64,000 nucleotides of DNA from Lampris incognitus (GCF_029633865.1 NC_079213.1:94089058-94153057); one strand, 5' to 3'; positions 11,213 to 28,611 are shown, counted from the first letter of the stretch. Translations and numbers: made by a program. The notes: generated by a model not told the origin, from the letters alone.

Positions 11213-13198
11213 TATGTATTTGAATCTATGGAAAACCTCTCTCCCCCACTTATACCTCTCTTGACTGAGATATGCACCGGTTCACCTCTATGAGCAATAG
11301 TGTACTATGACTAATGCTGGCTATGAATCCCTCCCCACTGAGGGGATGTCATGGAAGTGATTTGGCTCAGTGATGGATCTCCTGGCTGGGCAAAAGACGG
11401 TCTGAAAGCTCCCTTAGGCTCCTAGAGGTCCCTGGTGGTCTTTCTTGGTTTCTTCCATCATCACTGGAGGAGGTTGGGCATGGCACCAAGAATCTAAATA
11501 ATACACAAACTCACTCATGCACGCACAAATGATACCAGCAATTAAAACTGACAGCCATAGAATCCTTCTTAAAAAGGGGGGGACAGATAAGATTGGTAAG
11601 CTGAGTGTGTACATGTGTGCCTGTATGTGTGTTTGCATGTGCACGCTTATCTGTGTGTGCACGTGTGACTGGGAACCTCATATGGAGACCAAGTGATCCT
11701 CATCTGGTTTTCGTACTTACTTGTCATCCCTCATACGATGTAAGCTGTGAGAGGGACCCTAACCTCAGCGTTGCAACTCCCCAGCTCCTGCATTCTAATA
11801 CTAGTCCAAGCACGTGTCATATTTTACCCATGCAAATGCAAAACAAATAACTTTGTTTTATCATTGTGGACACATTTAATAACCACAAGTCTTTTTAGTG
11901 CTGACAGCAAGACTTATTATTAATGGATAAAAAAAAAATAAAAAAAAACATGTGAAAAAAAAAGTTTAAGCAGACATGTCTGCTGTGGCCAGTGAAAATA
12001 TAAATTCAAAGTGGTCATTTTGTATGTTTACATTGTTGATCATCTGTGAAACTCGACAAACCTAAAAAGAAAAAAAAAAGAATGTTAATTAATGGACAAT
12101 GTCTTTCTCCACTGTAAAACGTGCTTTGCCTCTCTTTCCTGAGGAAGTCAATGATGTCACTAACAAACACTGCACTTGGGTGGTTTGGGCAGCATTTTCT
12201 ACAAGCCATATGTAGACATATGGCATTTGTGTTTGTTTGTGTGTGTGTGTATATGTGTATTTGTGCATGCATACATGCATTTATGTATGTGCCATCTATT
12301 TATATATGTAATATGGACTGTGATAGAGACAGAGAGAGAGAAAGTTGAGAGAAAGATGGAGGGCAAGAGAGAGCTAAAGGGAAGGGGGTGTTAGTAAAAG
12401 TATTTCCCAGGGCTGTGTATGTACAATACTCGCAGACAGTGGTGTGTTTTCTCTCCAGCCTGGACCACTGCTGGAGAAATGTGGTTCTGTTTAGCAGGGA
12501 GAAAAAGGGGGGACTGCAGGGAAAGGGAGAGCGAAGACGACAGAGAGACAAACACAGAGAGAAAGAGGGAGAGAGTCGGACAAACTCAAAAGCGCGTCGA
12601 TATATACACACACAAACACACATTCAGACAGATACGCACATGCACATACACATGCACGTGCACCAGAGACCAATTTTTTGTGTGTTTCCATCCATCCCAG
12701 ACATGTCAAAAGAGAAACTGAGTTCCGAGAGGTTCAGCTGCACACCACAAATCATCCCGTATGACTCTGCTGCATGTCCGAGGCTAATCCTGCAGCTTGT
12801 CCTGTGTTCAGTAGTAGAATGAATGGCCTTGTGCCTTCATACGCATGTATGTGAACATGCGTGATCGCACTGGCGAGGAACAGCGAGAGAGCTATCATCT
12901 GATTTAATGGAAACCTGCCTGTTGTTGACAGCGGGACTGAAAAGTTATTTCTCAATAAAGAGTTTTAACACATCCCTGGGAGGAGAGACAAGCCTTGGAT
13001 CGTTCCATCTCCTGAAATAAGCATATGGTCCTTCCGCCTCCAGCACACAGCATCTGCACATGAAAGTAATTATTCATCCTTATCAGTCTTTGACCTGAAA
13101 GGCGGCTTGTATATTATAACAATAGCTGTACATCATAAAATCTTAACCTCGTTAGACCCGTGTATTGAAGTGCTAATGCATTGAGAAAAGAGAAATCT
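11213..13198. other. Upstream spacer, no recognised gene
   Basis: This 2 kb holds A-rich runs (11930-11965), TG-rich patches (11600-11660, 12230-12260), GA-rich sequence (12320-12580) and CA-rich sequence (12605-12660). Overlapping frames on both strands at 12300-12822 come from these low-complexity stretches. Confidence 0.5.
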
Positions 13199-14852
13199 GA
13201 ATCAGAATACTTTTATTTACCAGGTACGTTTGTACATAACAGGATTTTTTTTTTTACCCCCCTTTTCTCCCCAGTTGTATCTGGCCAATTACCCCACTCT
13301 TCCAAGCCATCCCGGTCACTACTTCACCCCCTTTCCTGATCCAGGGAGGGCTGCAGACTACCACATGCCTCCTCCGATACATTTGGAGTCACCAGCCGCT
13401 TTTTTTCACCTGACAGTGAGGAGTTTCACCATGGGGACGTAGCGCATGGGAGGATCACACTATTCCGTCCAGTTCCCCCTACCCCCCGAACAGGTGCCCC
13501 GACTGACCAGAGGAGGTGCTAGTGCAACGACCAGGACACATACCCACATCCAGCTTCCCACCCTCAGACACGGCCAATTGTGGCTGTAGGAACGCCCGAC
13601 CAAGCCGGAGATAACACGGGGATTCGAACCGGCGATCCCCATGTTGGTAGGCATCAGAATAGACTGCTACGCCACCCGGACACCATAACAGGAAATTTGA
13701 CTCGGTGGGGTTCTTTATATAAAACACATTAAAAACATAAAACAATATAATTATAATACTGTATAAATACAGTGTGAGTGAGCAAATCAGATCAGTGGTG
13801 AAAAATACAGACATTTATGAACTTGAGGGTCTCTTCTTATCAAAAAATACATATCAGAATAACAGGTCTCCATTGGAACCTGTTGCACTGCCAGTAATAG
13901 AAAGAATAAACAGCAATATGGATCAAGATGATATGCACAAAGTGTGGAGGGTATTACACACTGCAGGGGAGATTTACACATTAGTGTAAAAAGATAGAGA
14001 GAGAGAGAGAGATACTTTACTCTCCCTCTGAGAAAGTGTGTTGCCACAGCCTGTACATTAGAATACAAGTGTACCTCCATACACATTTACATGCATACGT
14101 TCACCTATGGGTGCAAAGGTACAACTACACAATACAAACATATACTATGTACATGACATTCAACGGGACATGGGTATACAGATATGTACAAAGACTTCCA
14201 GCAAAGCATTTTGTTTAGACGTGCTGTGGCAGAGGAGACAAAACTCCCTTCAAAGCGGGCCTGTCTCTGGGCTGTGGAGTTATACCTGTGACGGGATGGG
14301 AGTAAAGGGAAGAATGGGTTTGATGGGTGTCCGGGGGTCGTGTGCTATAGGAGCTTGCATGTGACAGCTTTGCTGTTGAGGTCTGAGAGGTTTGGGGTGA
14401 GAAGGCCAGTATGTGACAGAGCTGAGGTTGTTCTTGCTGAAATGGTGAATAATCGGATGGCGCAGTAACAAAGCACGGGTTGGATTATGCTGTTGTGGTG
14501 TAGCAACAGATGTTGGGGGGGGCAACAGAAAGTGCTCAGAGATTTGAAGCACTCCACCATCTCAACAATCTCTCCGTTGATAGAAGTGGGTCACAGGGCT
14601 GTGCAGTGTACACTGGGTGTGCCGATGTAAAGTTGTTGTTGTTTTTTTTTTAATCTTTGTGACATTTAGCTGTAGGCAGTTGTCGGTGCACCATTGTGTA
14701 TAGTGGGAAATGGAGTGCCGGGAGGCTGTAATTGAGTTACTGTGCTTAAGTACGGCACTGTCGTCTGAGCATTTTAGGTATGTGGTGGAGGGTGAGGAAG
14801 TGATGCAGTGGATTGCTAAAAGCACAACCCTGGATGAGGTGTAAACACACAC
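13199..14852 (-). mobile_element. LINE remnant (non-LTR retrotransposon), 5' truncated, with SINE F nested in its tail
   Basis: Read on the minus strand, 14790-14640 encodes a reverse transcriptase piece with the words YLKCSDDSAVL and WCTDNCLQLNVTK, typical of fish LINEs. Around 14290-14190 another frame reads RFEGSFVSSATARLNKML, the usual LINE C-terminus. The 3' end (13744-13199) resolves to a tail ending in AAGTATTCTGATTC. The reading frame is broken by many frameshifts. The clade is uncertain. Confidence 0.75.
13245..13683 (-). mobile_element. Long tRNA-headed SINE, copy F, nested in LINE tail
   Basis: Minus-strand copy inside the LINE 3' tail, with a perfect 10 bp target-site duplication CATAACAGGA at 13235-13244 and 13684-13693. 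Removing it rejoins the LINE tail without a gap, so it is younger than the LINE insertion. Confidence 0.93.
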
Positions 14853-19785
<4,933 letters not shown>

Positions 19786-19976
19786 TTCTATCTTCTTTTT
19801 TTCTCCGTCTAGACTCTAGAGCCTACTTTGGAGTGCACGCCAGGACGTGGTCTGGATCCAAGACTAGATACTTGAGTGTCGGTGTGTGGCTCGGCTCACC
19901 CTGGGTCCATACTGTAAACTGACACAGACAGAGAGTCCGTGGTAACCAGGGTTTGGAGGAACAGCCATACAAACTA
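19786..19976 (+). promoter_or_regulatory. fbn2: 5' untranslated region of fibrillin exon 1, with possible 3' splice acceptor
   Basis: The bases just before the start codon are untranslated leader, with an in-frame TGA at 19920. A strong polypyrimidine run (19786-19810) ends in CTAG at 19809-19812, which has the form of a 3' splice site. If used, the coding exon would begin near 19813 and an untranslated exon would lie upstream. This is inference: no donor or promoter could be fixed, and no TATA box is evident at a suitable distance. Confidence 0.4.
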
Positions 19977-20155
19977 ATGGGATCGGGGAATCTGGCCCAG
20001 GTGCTGCTGGGATGGGCAGCGGTATGTTTTATGGCCGTTCAAGTGGCGTGCGGTCAGACCGGGGATGGACCATACCACGCTAGCCGCTTTACCGGAGCTG
20101 TGGATCAGAGGGAGGTGCAGAGGGTGCGACGCCGAGGCCAGGAGACGCTTAGAGG
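19977..20155 (+). CDS. fbn2: Fibrillin-2-like coding exon 1: signal peptide and pro-region
   Basis: This exon encodes residues 1-59 plus two bases of codon 60. Residues 6-26 are hydrophobic (AQVLLGWAAVCFMAVQVACG) and form a secretory signal peptide, with cleavage likely after Gly26. Residues 27-48 are a low-conservation linker. Residues 49-52 read RVRR, a furin-type proprotein convertase site, followed by RGQETLRG as in fibrillin-2 pro-regions; N-terminal processing by furin-like enzymes is known for fibrillins. The start is the ATG at 19977 because an in-frame TGA lies at 19920-19922 and no other in-frame ATG intervenes; a TTG at 19953 is open but not a likely start. The exon ends AGAGG|GTAAGG, an excellent donor. 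Its fit to exon 2 across the split glycine codon is the main proof that both belong to one gene. Confidence 0.9.
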
Positions 20156-20883
20156 GTAAGGAGGAGGGTCCATGTGTGCAGTGTGTGTGTCGGTTGTGTG
20201 TTTCTTTTCCTGTCTGTTTTGATGGTAACTGCCATTGTAATGACAAGTACTGAAATGTGGAACAGATGCACATATGGTGCTTGTGTTTTGATTTTATCCA
20301 TATTGTAGAAGCATGCATATCAAGTGGGGTGATACCAAGGAGTGGGAGCTGGACTATGTTAGGGTCCGAATGTACAACTCATTATCTAAGTAGCACTATC
20401 TGGTGAGGATTTACAACATGAATGGCTTCCCCATCTCTGCCTTATTGGAAAATCTCTTTCCATTGCTGTGCTCTCTGGGCTCAGGCCAAGCAAGTCTTAT
20501 ACCAAATTATGCTGCTGAATACTACCACATTGTTTTCTCAAAAACAGCACATGTTCGAAGTTAACGGGCGGCTGGCCATGTTGAAAATCCCACTGTATTT
20601 ACAACAAATTGACATTTTCATGGGAACAGGAGGAAAAAGCTTTAGTCTATACATCTAATGAGGGGCTGACGAGTGAAAAGCATGACCCAAATTCCCCAGA
20701 GTGTATTAGTTCGAGGAAGTAGCTCGGGACTGCCATGGGGAGATTGTTGGCCCCGCTGTTTGAAGCTGAAGCAATTGATGGGAAAACTGGTGTGTGTATG
20801 TGTGTGTTTGGGTATACGTATGTTTTTGCAAGTATACGTGCATTTCAGAAGCAGGGTTTAATTGTGTAGGTATGCATGTAATG

Positions 20884-20946
<63 letters not shown>

Positions 20947-21877
20947 GGTGGGGGGTGGGGAGTATTCAGTGGAACGAACTGGAGAGACCAAGGCATGACC
21001 AAGCCCCTCACCACCAGCACCTCATCTGCCCTCCCTCCCACTTCTCCATTCTCCATCTTCCAACTGCCTCTCCTCTCTCCACCGCTGAAATTCCCCCCCC
21101 CCCCTCTCTCTCTCCCCCAAACTGCCCTGGGACTGGGTGTGGATGTATGTCAATGGAGCAAGGAGATTTTTCTGTGTATTTCGCCCCATTTTGCAAAACA
21201 AAGGATGTTTTGTTGGGGCCCCTTTCAACTGTTGGCATCAGTTATTCCAATCTGTCTCTCATCTGCCCCTGCTTAAGGCTCCCCCAGTGCCAGGCCACAG
21301 GAAATTAGGTATTTCTGTCGCCTGAGGGGGGTGCGACAAGGGGCGTTTGTTTTTCTACTGCAGGTGACAAAGCAACAGAGAGTGTGGAAGAAAATAAAGC
21401 GAGAGAAAGGGAAGGGGAAAAAGTAGAGATGAGAGAAAGAGAAAACAGAAAGAGCACTCCAATGAGCATTAGCTAACCTCCCAGTGAATCGTGTTCAGTT
21501 ACAATGTGGTAACGGCTAAAGCTCACACAGTCGCAGCACTGGTGTTTTCTCAAACAACATGCCCATTGTCGATTCCCGTGGCCCAATATAAACAGACCTG
21601 TCCGCCTTGTCACTCATCTTGATTAATATGACAGGTTTTGCTGCACCCAAACTATATATAAAAAGTGATGCTTGCTCTCCATTTGGGAGAGCTAGACAAG
21701 TTTTAAAGGACACATTTTGTGGGAAAGCAAGAGAAAGCACACCTTGAGGTATCATACAGAGATGCCATTTCCATGCGTGTGTACTCTGCTCCGTCCATGA
21801 CAGACTTATATGTATCAAAATGTCTCAGGGTGCTTTGTAAGCCAAAAAATATGGTGAATGGCAAAAAGGCTAAAATG
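20156..21877. other. Start of fibrillin intron 1, no further gene
   Basis: Unique-looking intron sequence with a TG microsatellite (20887-20945). The overlapping frames at 20794-21308 are translations of that microsatellite and its flanks. Confidence 0.6.
20887..20945. repeat. (TG)n microsatellite
   Basis: Uninterrupted TG dinucleotides over about 59 bp in intron 1. Confidence 0.98.
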
Positions 21878-22328
21878 TCGGGACGTCTAGGTAGCGTGAC
21901 AGTCTATTCCGTCGCCTACCAACACGGGGATCGCCGGTTTGAATCCCCGTGTTACCTCCGGCTTGGTCGGGCGTCCCTACAGACACAATTGGCCGTGTCT
22001 GCGGGTGGGAAGCCGGATGTGGGTATGTGTCCTGGTCGCTGCACTAGCGCCTCCTTTGGTCAGTCGGGGCGCCTGTTCGGGGGGGGGGGAGAGAACTTGG
22101 GGGAATAGTGTGATCTTCCCACGCTCTACGTCTCACTGGTGAAACTCCTCACTGTCAGGGGAAAAGAAGCGGCTGGCGACTCCAAATGTATCGGAGGAGG
22201 CATGTGGTAGTCTGCAGCCCTCCCTCGGATTGGCAGTGGGGGTAGAGCAGCAACCCGGATGGCTTGGAAGAGTGGGGTAATTGGCCGAACACAACTGGGG
22301 AGAAAAAGGGAGAAAAAAATATTTAAAA
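21878..22328 (+). mobile_element. Long tRNA-headed SINE, copy G
   Basis: Full-length plus-strand copy, head CGTCTAGGTAGCGTGAC, intact body, A-rich tail. Flanks AAAATGTC and CAAATGTC may be the target-site duplication. Confidence 0.9.
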
Positions 22329-22789
22329 AGAAAAAAAAAGACAAATGTCAAACAAGAGATCTAAATTCACAATATTTCGCTCTCATCACCTCTCTGATAG
22401 ACAGCAGGTGGACAGGGGAGCTAGTTAGGGAGCCAGCAGAATGAGTAGACTCTCACATTGTTCCCATCAAACTGTATATCCTTCACAGGAACCAGTAAAT
22501 AAAAGCCTGTGGACTTTTTCCATTACATTGTTAAGAGCTGGAAAAACTATTGTGGTCACAAAGGGTGGTGCAATACTTGATACTTGTTTGCAGGAAATTT
22601 TGCTGTCTGAAGTAATAAGATGATGGCATTATGTTCTTATGAAGGTCTACTCCATTTATAAGGCCTTGCCCTCTTATTGTCCTCTCAGATATTTCAAACC
22701 TTGAAACATCTATCCTCTCTCCTCCCAGCTTACAATGTAGGCTCACTAAAGCCAACACACACACACACACGCACGCACGCACGCACGCA

Positions 22790-22825
<36 letters not shown>

Positions 22826-24581
22826 ATAATTGCTTTCAGTTGCTCTTTTGTCATTGTTGGCTGGAAGTTAATGCAATTCTTCTGAATTTGGGCAAAGTTA
22901 GTCATCTGAAAGACCATGTTTCATTTAACCACCTCTGGAAGGAAGCAGTGGGTGCTCAGACCACACATTTATGATGAATAACCTTGCTTCAACCATCAGA
23001 TATGCCTTTGCTGTTGTGAAGACTTTGCTTGTTGTGAGTTCACTGTTTAATTTCAGAACAGGATTTTTGGGTCATTGCTGCCGTGTAAACTACAGTACAG
23101 TGCCGAGAGTGTGAATACATGGCTGCATGATAGTCTCTGAACGGGAAAGCAAGATACTTTTAGTATTGCAGTATAGGTTCCACATATTCACATATTCTCT
23201 GCGTGGGAGATGAAGGGAGGTTAGTTTAATGATGGTCATTACACTGGCCTTGGGCAGGGGAACAGTGTTTATTTGCTGGCTGAAGCTTCATATCCCTTGG
23301 TCTGTCTCTGGTAGCACTGGGTCTGATACTGGCTCACTGTGATTTATTGGCTCCTGCAGCACATTGCAGCCTGGCATCAGTCCACTCTGGGATGGAATCT
23401 GATCAGGCCCAAGGCTGACTGGCTGGCTGTTTTACTGGTTGGACTGTTGACTGTCTGGTTGTCAAAATGAGAGAGTGAAGAGACAGAGACAAAGAAAGAT
23501 TTTTTTTTGTTTGTATTCACTCCCTCACTCTCAGCTGCTTTGGCCACAGAACAGTTACATTCTAATAAGATCTCCTGTATGTTAGTTGAGGAATGAAGCC
23601 AGGTTCTGTTTTTTGCAGAACTGCTTTCGACCTTCCTTATTAACAAAGTCCAACTTGGCCCAGCTTTGCTCAGGGGGGACGCCTCAGACACTGGTAAATT
23701 TGGCAGACAGTCAGTCGCAAAGCAGAGAATTACATTCAGCGACTGAAGTCTCATCCAGGATAATGTCAATACCACCCCATGAGCCTGGACAGAGTCCTCA
23801 ACTTGCAATCCCAAGAGAGTTTTCCCTGGCGCATGCCTGCAATCAAAATTTCCACTGTCTAGAGTGGCACTATGAAATTCTCTTTCTATAAATATATTTA
23901 ATAAAGAGATATATGTCATACAGAGGGGAAGACAAAAAGGCAAAAGCTTTCAAAAGTTTAACAATTGATGTTTGGGGTGAGTGAAGGATAACCAGTTATC
24001 CCTTTCTATTTTATATGCGTTGTGGTTCCTTTCATTTTGTCTTTTTTGTTTGCATAATATGCACATTTACAGTCATAGGCTATGCAAGAAAGAGGATTAT
24101 CTGGAACAGGTGGTGCAGTAAATAATGCGGTTTCTATTAATATCAATGTTTATGTGAAGATTTAACCATCAACTGAGTACCATTTAATACACACACAAAC
24201 ATAGATGCAGATTTATTTATTTGCTGAGTTTCATTTGATTTATTATTATTACTGTAAGAGTAATCTTTATGGTTTATTCCAACCAACTTAAACTTGGCCA
24301 CAATCCTTTTAGTCTAGTCTAGTGAAGAAAATAAAGATATAAATGAAGACATCAATTGTTATGAACACAGAAAACAGTTTCCTCTAGGGGTTGTGAAATA
24401 CCGTGGTTCTGAACCACATACATTATAGATCTTTATCTCCATAGCTTACTGTCTCTCAGTAAGCCATGCAAACCCATTTGAACATGACCCCATACATGCC
24501 ACTAAATCATCTTCTTGTGCCCACAGACTAATGCACTACATAAGTATAGTGCTTATTCTCTCTTTCTCTCTTTTTGTCTAT

Positions 24582-24613
<32 letters not shown>

Positions 24614-24689
24614 ACATGCACGATATATATACTGAATTTATATGAACTGAATAATATTGACCATCTCCAAACAAGGGCACATGTCAAGT
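22329..24689. other. Fibrillin intron 1, unique-looking stretch
   Basis: This 2.3 kb has a CA/CG-rich microsatellite (22754-22824) and otherwise no recognised repeat. A 188-codon frame on the minus strand (23377-23943) is long for chance but has no recognisable domain and no obvious splice context. Confidence 0.5.
22754..22824. repeat. Compound (CA)n(CGCA)n(CA)n microsatellite
   Basis: CA repeats on both sides of an ACGC-repeat core, about 71 bp. Confidence 0.97.
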
Positions 24690-25807
24690 TTGCGTAGATC
24701 AGATGATAAACGAACAATCAGTTCTCGTCGTCAGCGTGTTGGATGCAGGAGAAATAGGCAATAGTAAAGACCTCAGCAACTTTGATAAGGGCCAAATTGT
24801 TATGTCCAGACAACTGGGTCAGAACATCTCTGAAATGGCAAGGCTTGTGGGGTGCTCCCAGTCAGCGGTGGTGAGTACCTACCTAAAGTGGACCGAGGGA
24901 CAAACAACAAACCACAATCCGGCAACAGGGTGTTGGGTGCCCAAGGCTCATTGATAGGGTAACGAAGGCTACCCCATCTCGTCCAAACTGACAGAAGGTC
25001 CACTGTGGCACAAGTCACAGAAAATTTTAATGACGGTTATGGGAGAAATTAGTTACAACGTACAGTGCATCGCACCCTGCTGCGTAAGGGCCTGCCTAGC
25101 CACAGACTGGTCAGAGTGCCCATGATGGCCCCTGCCCACTGTCGAAAGCACCTACAATGGGCACGCGAGTGTCGGAACTGGACCTTGGGTCAGTGGAAGA
25201 AGTTCGCTTGTTCCGATGAGTCCCGTTTTCTTTTAGATCACGTGGATGGCCGTGTATGTGTGCGCCGTTTATCTGGGCAAGTGATGGCACCAGCATGCAC
25301 TGTGGGAAGATAACAAGCCAGTTGAGGGACTGCGATGCTCTGGGCAATGTTCTGCTGGGAAACCCTGGGACTGGCCATTCATCGTTGCAGACCAGGTACA
25401 CACCTTTATGGCAATGGTATTCCCTGATGGCAGTGGCCTCTTTCAGCAGGACAGTGCACCCTGCCACACTGCACACATTGTTCAGGAATGGTTTGAAGAA
25501 CATGATGAAGTGTTTAAGGTGTTGCTCTGGCCTCCAAATTCTCCAGACCCCAATCCGATTGAGCATCTCTGGTATGTGCTGGCCAGACAAGTCCGATCTA
25601 CAGCGGCTCCACCTCGCAACTTGCAGGACTTGAAGGATCTGCTGCTAATGTTTTGGTGCCAGATATCACAGGACACCTTCAGGGGTCTTTGTAGAGTCTA
25701 TGCCTTGGAAGGGGGGGGGGTGGATTGGGTCGGCGCCGTTTTCACAGCACACAGAGGACCAACAGCATATTTGGCATGTGGTCATAATGTTTTGGCTCAT
25801 ATATATC
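24690..25807 (+). mobile_element. Tc1/mariner-like transposon, degraded
   Basis: A third Tc1-like copy, colinear with 10002-11210. The right end CATAATGTTTTGGCTCATAT is recognisable as a terminal repeat; the left end near 24690-24700 (AGATCAGATGATAAACGAAC) is degenerate. Confidence 0.85.
24735..25720 (+). pseudogene. Tc1-like transposase remnant (DD34E type)
   Basis: Fragments of a Tc1 transposase. The N-terminal DNA-binding part is at 24760-24900 ([15 protein letters not shown]). The first catalytic Asp lies in CSDESRF near 25212, the second in QQDSAPCHTAH near 25450, and the Glu in NPIEHLWYVL near 25560. Frameshifts and at least one deletion (about 25310-25400, where the GSVMLWA region is disrupted) break the gene. 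The last 100 codons are the best preserved. Confidence 0.88.
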
Positions 25808-26264
25808 AATACAGATGCAGGAAAAAAGTTTTAATATACATAGCAGTACAGGCCTATATATATATATATATATATAATATGTGTGTGTGTGTGTGTGTGT
25901 GTGTCTCTTTTTCTTTCTCTGTTTCCATTTCCCCACCTCTATCTCCATGTCCAGTACTTTCTTTTAACATCACCTGTCATTCTTGACATTGTCCTGTAGA
26001 CCCCAACCTACATCTGATAGGAGATTAGTTGGCCCAGGTGTTGCTGGGGGCAGAATTACCTAACTGTTTTCCAGAAGGGGTCAAATGCCAGGCACATGAC
26101 CCTTGACCTATGACCAGTATGCAGATATAAATGCAAAGACAACCCCCCCCACACACACACACACACACCTGAGCTTGAGCCCTACCAACTGTGTCTAGTC
26201 TAGTCCATGTCACCATAGAAAGACTGTTTTTAATCATTTACACACCAGGGTGTCCTTCCATATA
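25808..26264. other. Fibrillin intron 1 spacer with TA/TG microsatellite
   Basis: Contains a compound (TA)n(TG)n repeat at about 25853-25903 and a CA patch at 26150-26168. No gene recognised. Confidence 0.6.
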
Positions 26265-27760
26265 AATCAAATCAAATCAAATCAAATCAATTTTATTTGT
26301 ATAGCCCAATATCACAAATTACAAATTTGCCTCAGTGGGCTTAACAGCAACACAACATCCTGTCCTTAGACCCTCTCATCGGATAAGGAAAAACTCCCTA
26401 AAAAAACCTTTAACAGGGAGAAAAAATAGGAAGAAACCTCAGGGAGAGCAACAGAGTAGGGATCTCTCTCCCAAGACGGACAGCGTGCAATGGATGTTGT
26501 GTTCACGCAATTTACATAATACAACATTGAAAGAGGATAACAGAATTATAATGGACATAAAATTTATGAAGAACATGATGCACAGGATGCCAAGCAGTGT
26601 CCACGTGCCAATGGAGCAGTCCAGGACCCAAGCCACGCGACCAGCATCATCATGTAATAAGAAAAACTTAGGTGAGGAGTGGAAGGGCAGGCAGCATCCA
26701 AATGGCGGCCACCATCACCACGGAGAGCTGGGAGGAGAACCGACTGCACATGCATGCAAGAGAGACTCACATGACACCATTCAAACACAGAAAAAGAGAA
26801 AGGAGAAGACATCATTCAGAGAGAGAGAAAAGACATGTTAGAGAAGAGAACAGTTTGCAATAGTCATTAGCCATAATCAATCATCAATTCGTCATAATCT
26901 ATACTCGATAATCTCATCGGCAGAAGAGTGGTTGGTAAATTCATTGAGACAGAAAACCAACCCGCAATCCAGTACAGGTTGTGAAGCACTCAACTTAAAG
27001 GCAACTAATTGTAAACTAAGGCAAAAAGATGAGTTTTAAGTTTGGATTTAAAGGACTCAACAGACTCCGATTGTCTGATGGCAGCAGGCAGTTTATTCCA
27101 CAAAAATGGAGCCCAATAGGAAAAGGCCCTGCCACCAGCTGACTTCTTTTTAACTTTGGGTACACACAGGAGCCTTGTATTTTGAGAACGAAGTGCTCGA
27201 GATGGCATGTAAGGTTTAAGGAGATCAGACAGGTAGAATGGAGCAAGCCCATATAGGATTTTATAAGTCAGCAGAAGCACCTTGTATTCTGATCTAACAT
27301 GGATAGGAAGCCAATGAAGGGAGGCAAGAATTGGTGTAATATGGTCAAATTTCCTAGTTTTAGTTAGGATTCTAGCAGCAGCATTCTGAACCATCTGAAG
27401 ACTTTTAGTACTAGAATGTGGCAGACCTGAGAACAGAACATTACAGTAATCAAGTCTGGATGAAACAAATGCATGTATTAGAGTCTCTGTGTCAGCCATG
27501 GAGAGAAAAGACCGAATTTGCGATATGTTACGTAAATGAAAAAAGGCAGTCTTGGTGATTTCTTTAATGTGCTTATCAAAGGAAAGGCTGGGATCAAACG
27601 TAACACCAAGATTTTTGGCTGCCACACTTTGTGAAACCACAGAGTTGTCGATTGTTATCGTTACTTGATCAAATTGGTGTCTGAGTCTAGCAGGGCCAAT
27701 GACTAGCATCTCGGTTTTATCCGAATTTAAAAGCAGAAAGTTAAGTGACATCCAAAGTTA
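26265..27760 (-). mobile_element. LINE 3' end (L2/CR1-like non-LTR retrotransposon), 5' truncated
   Basis: On the minus strand this holds the last quarter of a reverse transcriptase frame followed by about 740 bp of 3' untranslated sequence. It ends in a repeated GATTT-type tail (the complement of ATCAAATCAAATCAA at 26265-26290), typical of fish L2/CR1-like elements. It is 5' truncated at about 27751, as is normal for LINE insertions. Confidence 0.88.
27005..27751 (-). pseudogene. LINE reverse transcriptase C-terminal fragment (248 codons open)
   Basis: This uninterrupted frame encodes the C-terminal part of a non-LTR reverse transcriptase polyprotein. Residues 5-15 read FLLLNSDKTEM, the conserved LN..KTE word after the catalytic palm. 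NLGVTFDPSLSFDKHI lies at about 47-62, and SRLDYCNVLFSGLP at about 92-105. LASLHWLPIHVR at about 141-152 and the final WNKLPAAIRQSESVESFKSKLKTHLF complete the usual LINE end. The catalytic YADD region and endonuclease are missing because of 5' truncation, so it cannot transpose alone. The open frame suggests a relatively recent insertion. Confidence 0.9.
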
Positions 27761-28608
27761 AGTTAAGTGACATAGCAAAGTGGAGACTTGCTGCTACAAA
27801 CTGCCCTGACCTTTGACCCCCGGAAATCCTGCATGTAAGATGGACCCGCGAGCTGTCTCATAACTGGCTGAGTTGGCACTTTCTGTCAGAGTCAGAGTAG
27901 ACTCCTTGTGACCTCCTAAAAGGACTCATTCTGAACACTGGGGGTTGTTATAAGCGACTTGAAAACCTGAAAGTCTTTGAGAGAATGAGAAGTAATAGTT
28001 TTCTGAGTAGTTGTGACACTTTAAAATCTGTCAGTGTGGCTAGGGATTGTAATGCATATGTAAAAATATGCATTCACGCTGCTGGCCTCATGTTCTCATC
28101 AGTTCGCTTTCATTTCACAGTGTTGTTAACTTTGTGAATAAAAATGCTATAAGAACAAAGGTATTTGACTCCATTCATGTTTGAAAACTGTTGCTTTGTC
28201 TTGACTTATGAAACTCCCCTCGCCCACCTTCTGTAGTTGGGTTCAGACCATTCAGACTAAAATTGCCCTTTGTCTTCTGGTCTTCGTGTTTCCCCCTGGA
28301 TGAGGTGGCAGCCATTTTCCTTTTATTACTATTAATGGCACTTAATGAGCGAGCCACGGGCCGGGAGGCAACTTCAAAGGCTGTGACCCGGTCATAGAAG
28401 AGTTAATCTCCTTTAGATTGAGCCGCAAAAACAGCAAGACATTTCAATATTGAGGAAAACCCCTGGGGCTTTAAACGCTCTCTCTCTTCTTTTTTTTTGT
28501 GGTCTATATTTTGCTCTCTTCTACTTCAGTTCTTCACAGCAACTCCTTTCTGTGATAGGAGACCAGGCGTAACCTGGAAGAAGGAAAGTCCAAGAGAGAT
28601 TTGCCGAC

Positions 28609-28611
<3 letters not shown>

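Noticed and set aside
12300..12822. Overlapping frames of 100-144 codons on both strands
   Set aside because: GA-, TG- and CA-rich composition explains them; no domain.
21878..21960. tRNA-like sequences with B boxes at the heads of the SINE copies
   Set aside because: They are SINE heads: each is followed by the same body, the cloverleaf is imperfect and the copies are dispersed with target duplications. No stand-alone tRNA gene was seen.
21719..22108. 129-codon frame in intron 1, and many similar frames elsewhere
   Set aside because: It and similar frames (31010-31315, 51768-52289, 55619-55945, 60609-60851 and others) read through SINE copies; the shared words such as RFESPCYLRLG come from the SINE head and body.
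22754..22824. Regular short repeats that might suggest a CRISPR array
   Set aside because: This is a compound microsatellite in a vertebrate genome, with no repeat-spacer structure.
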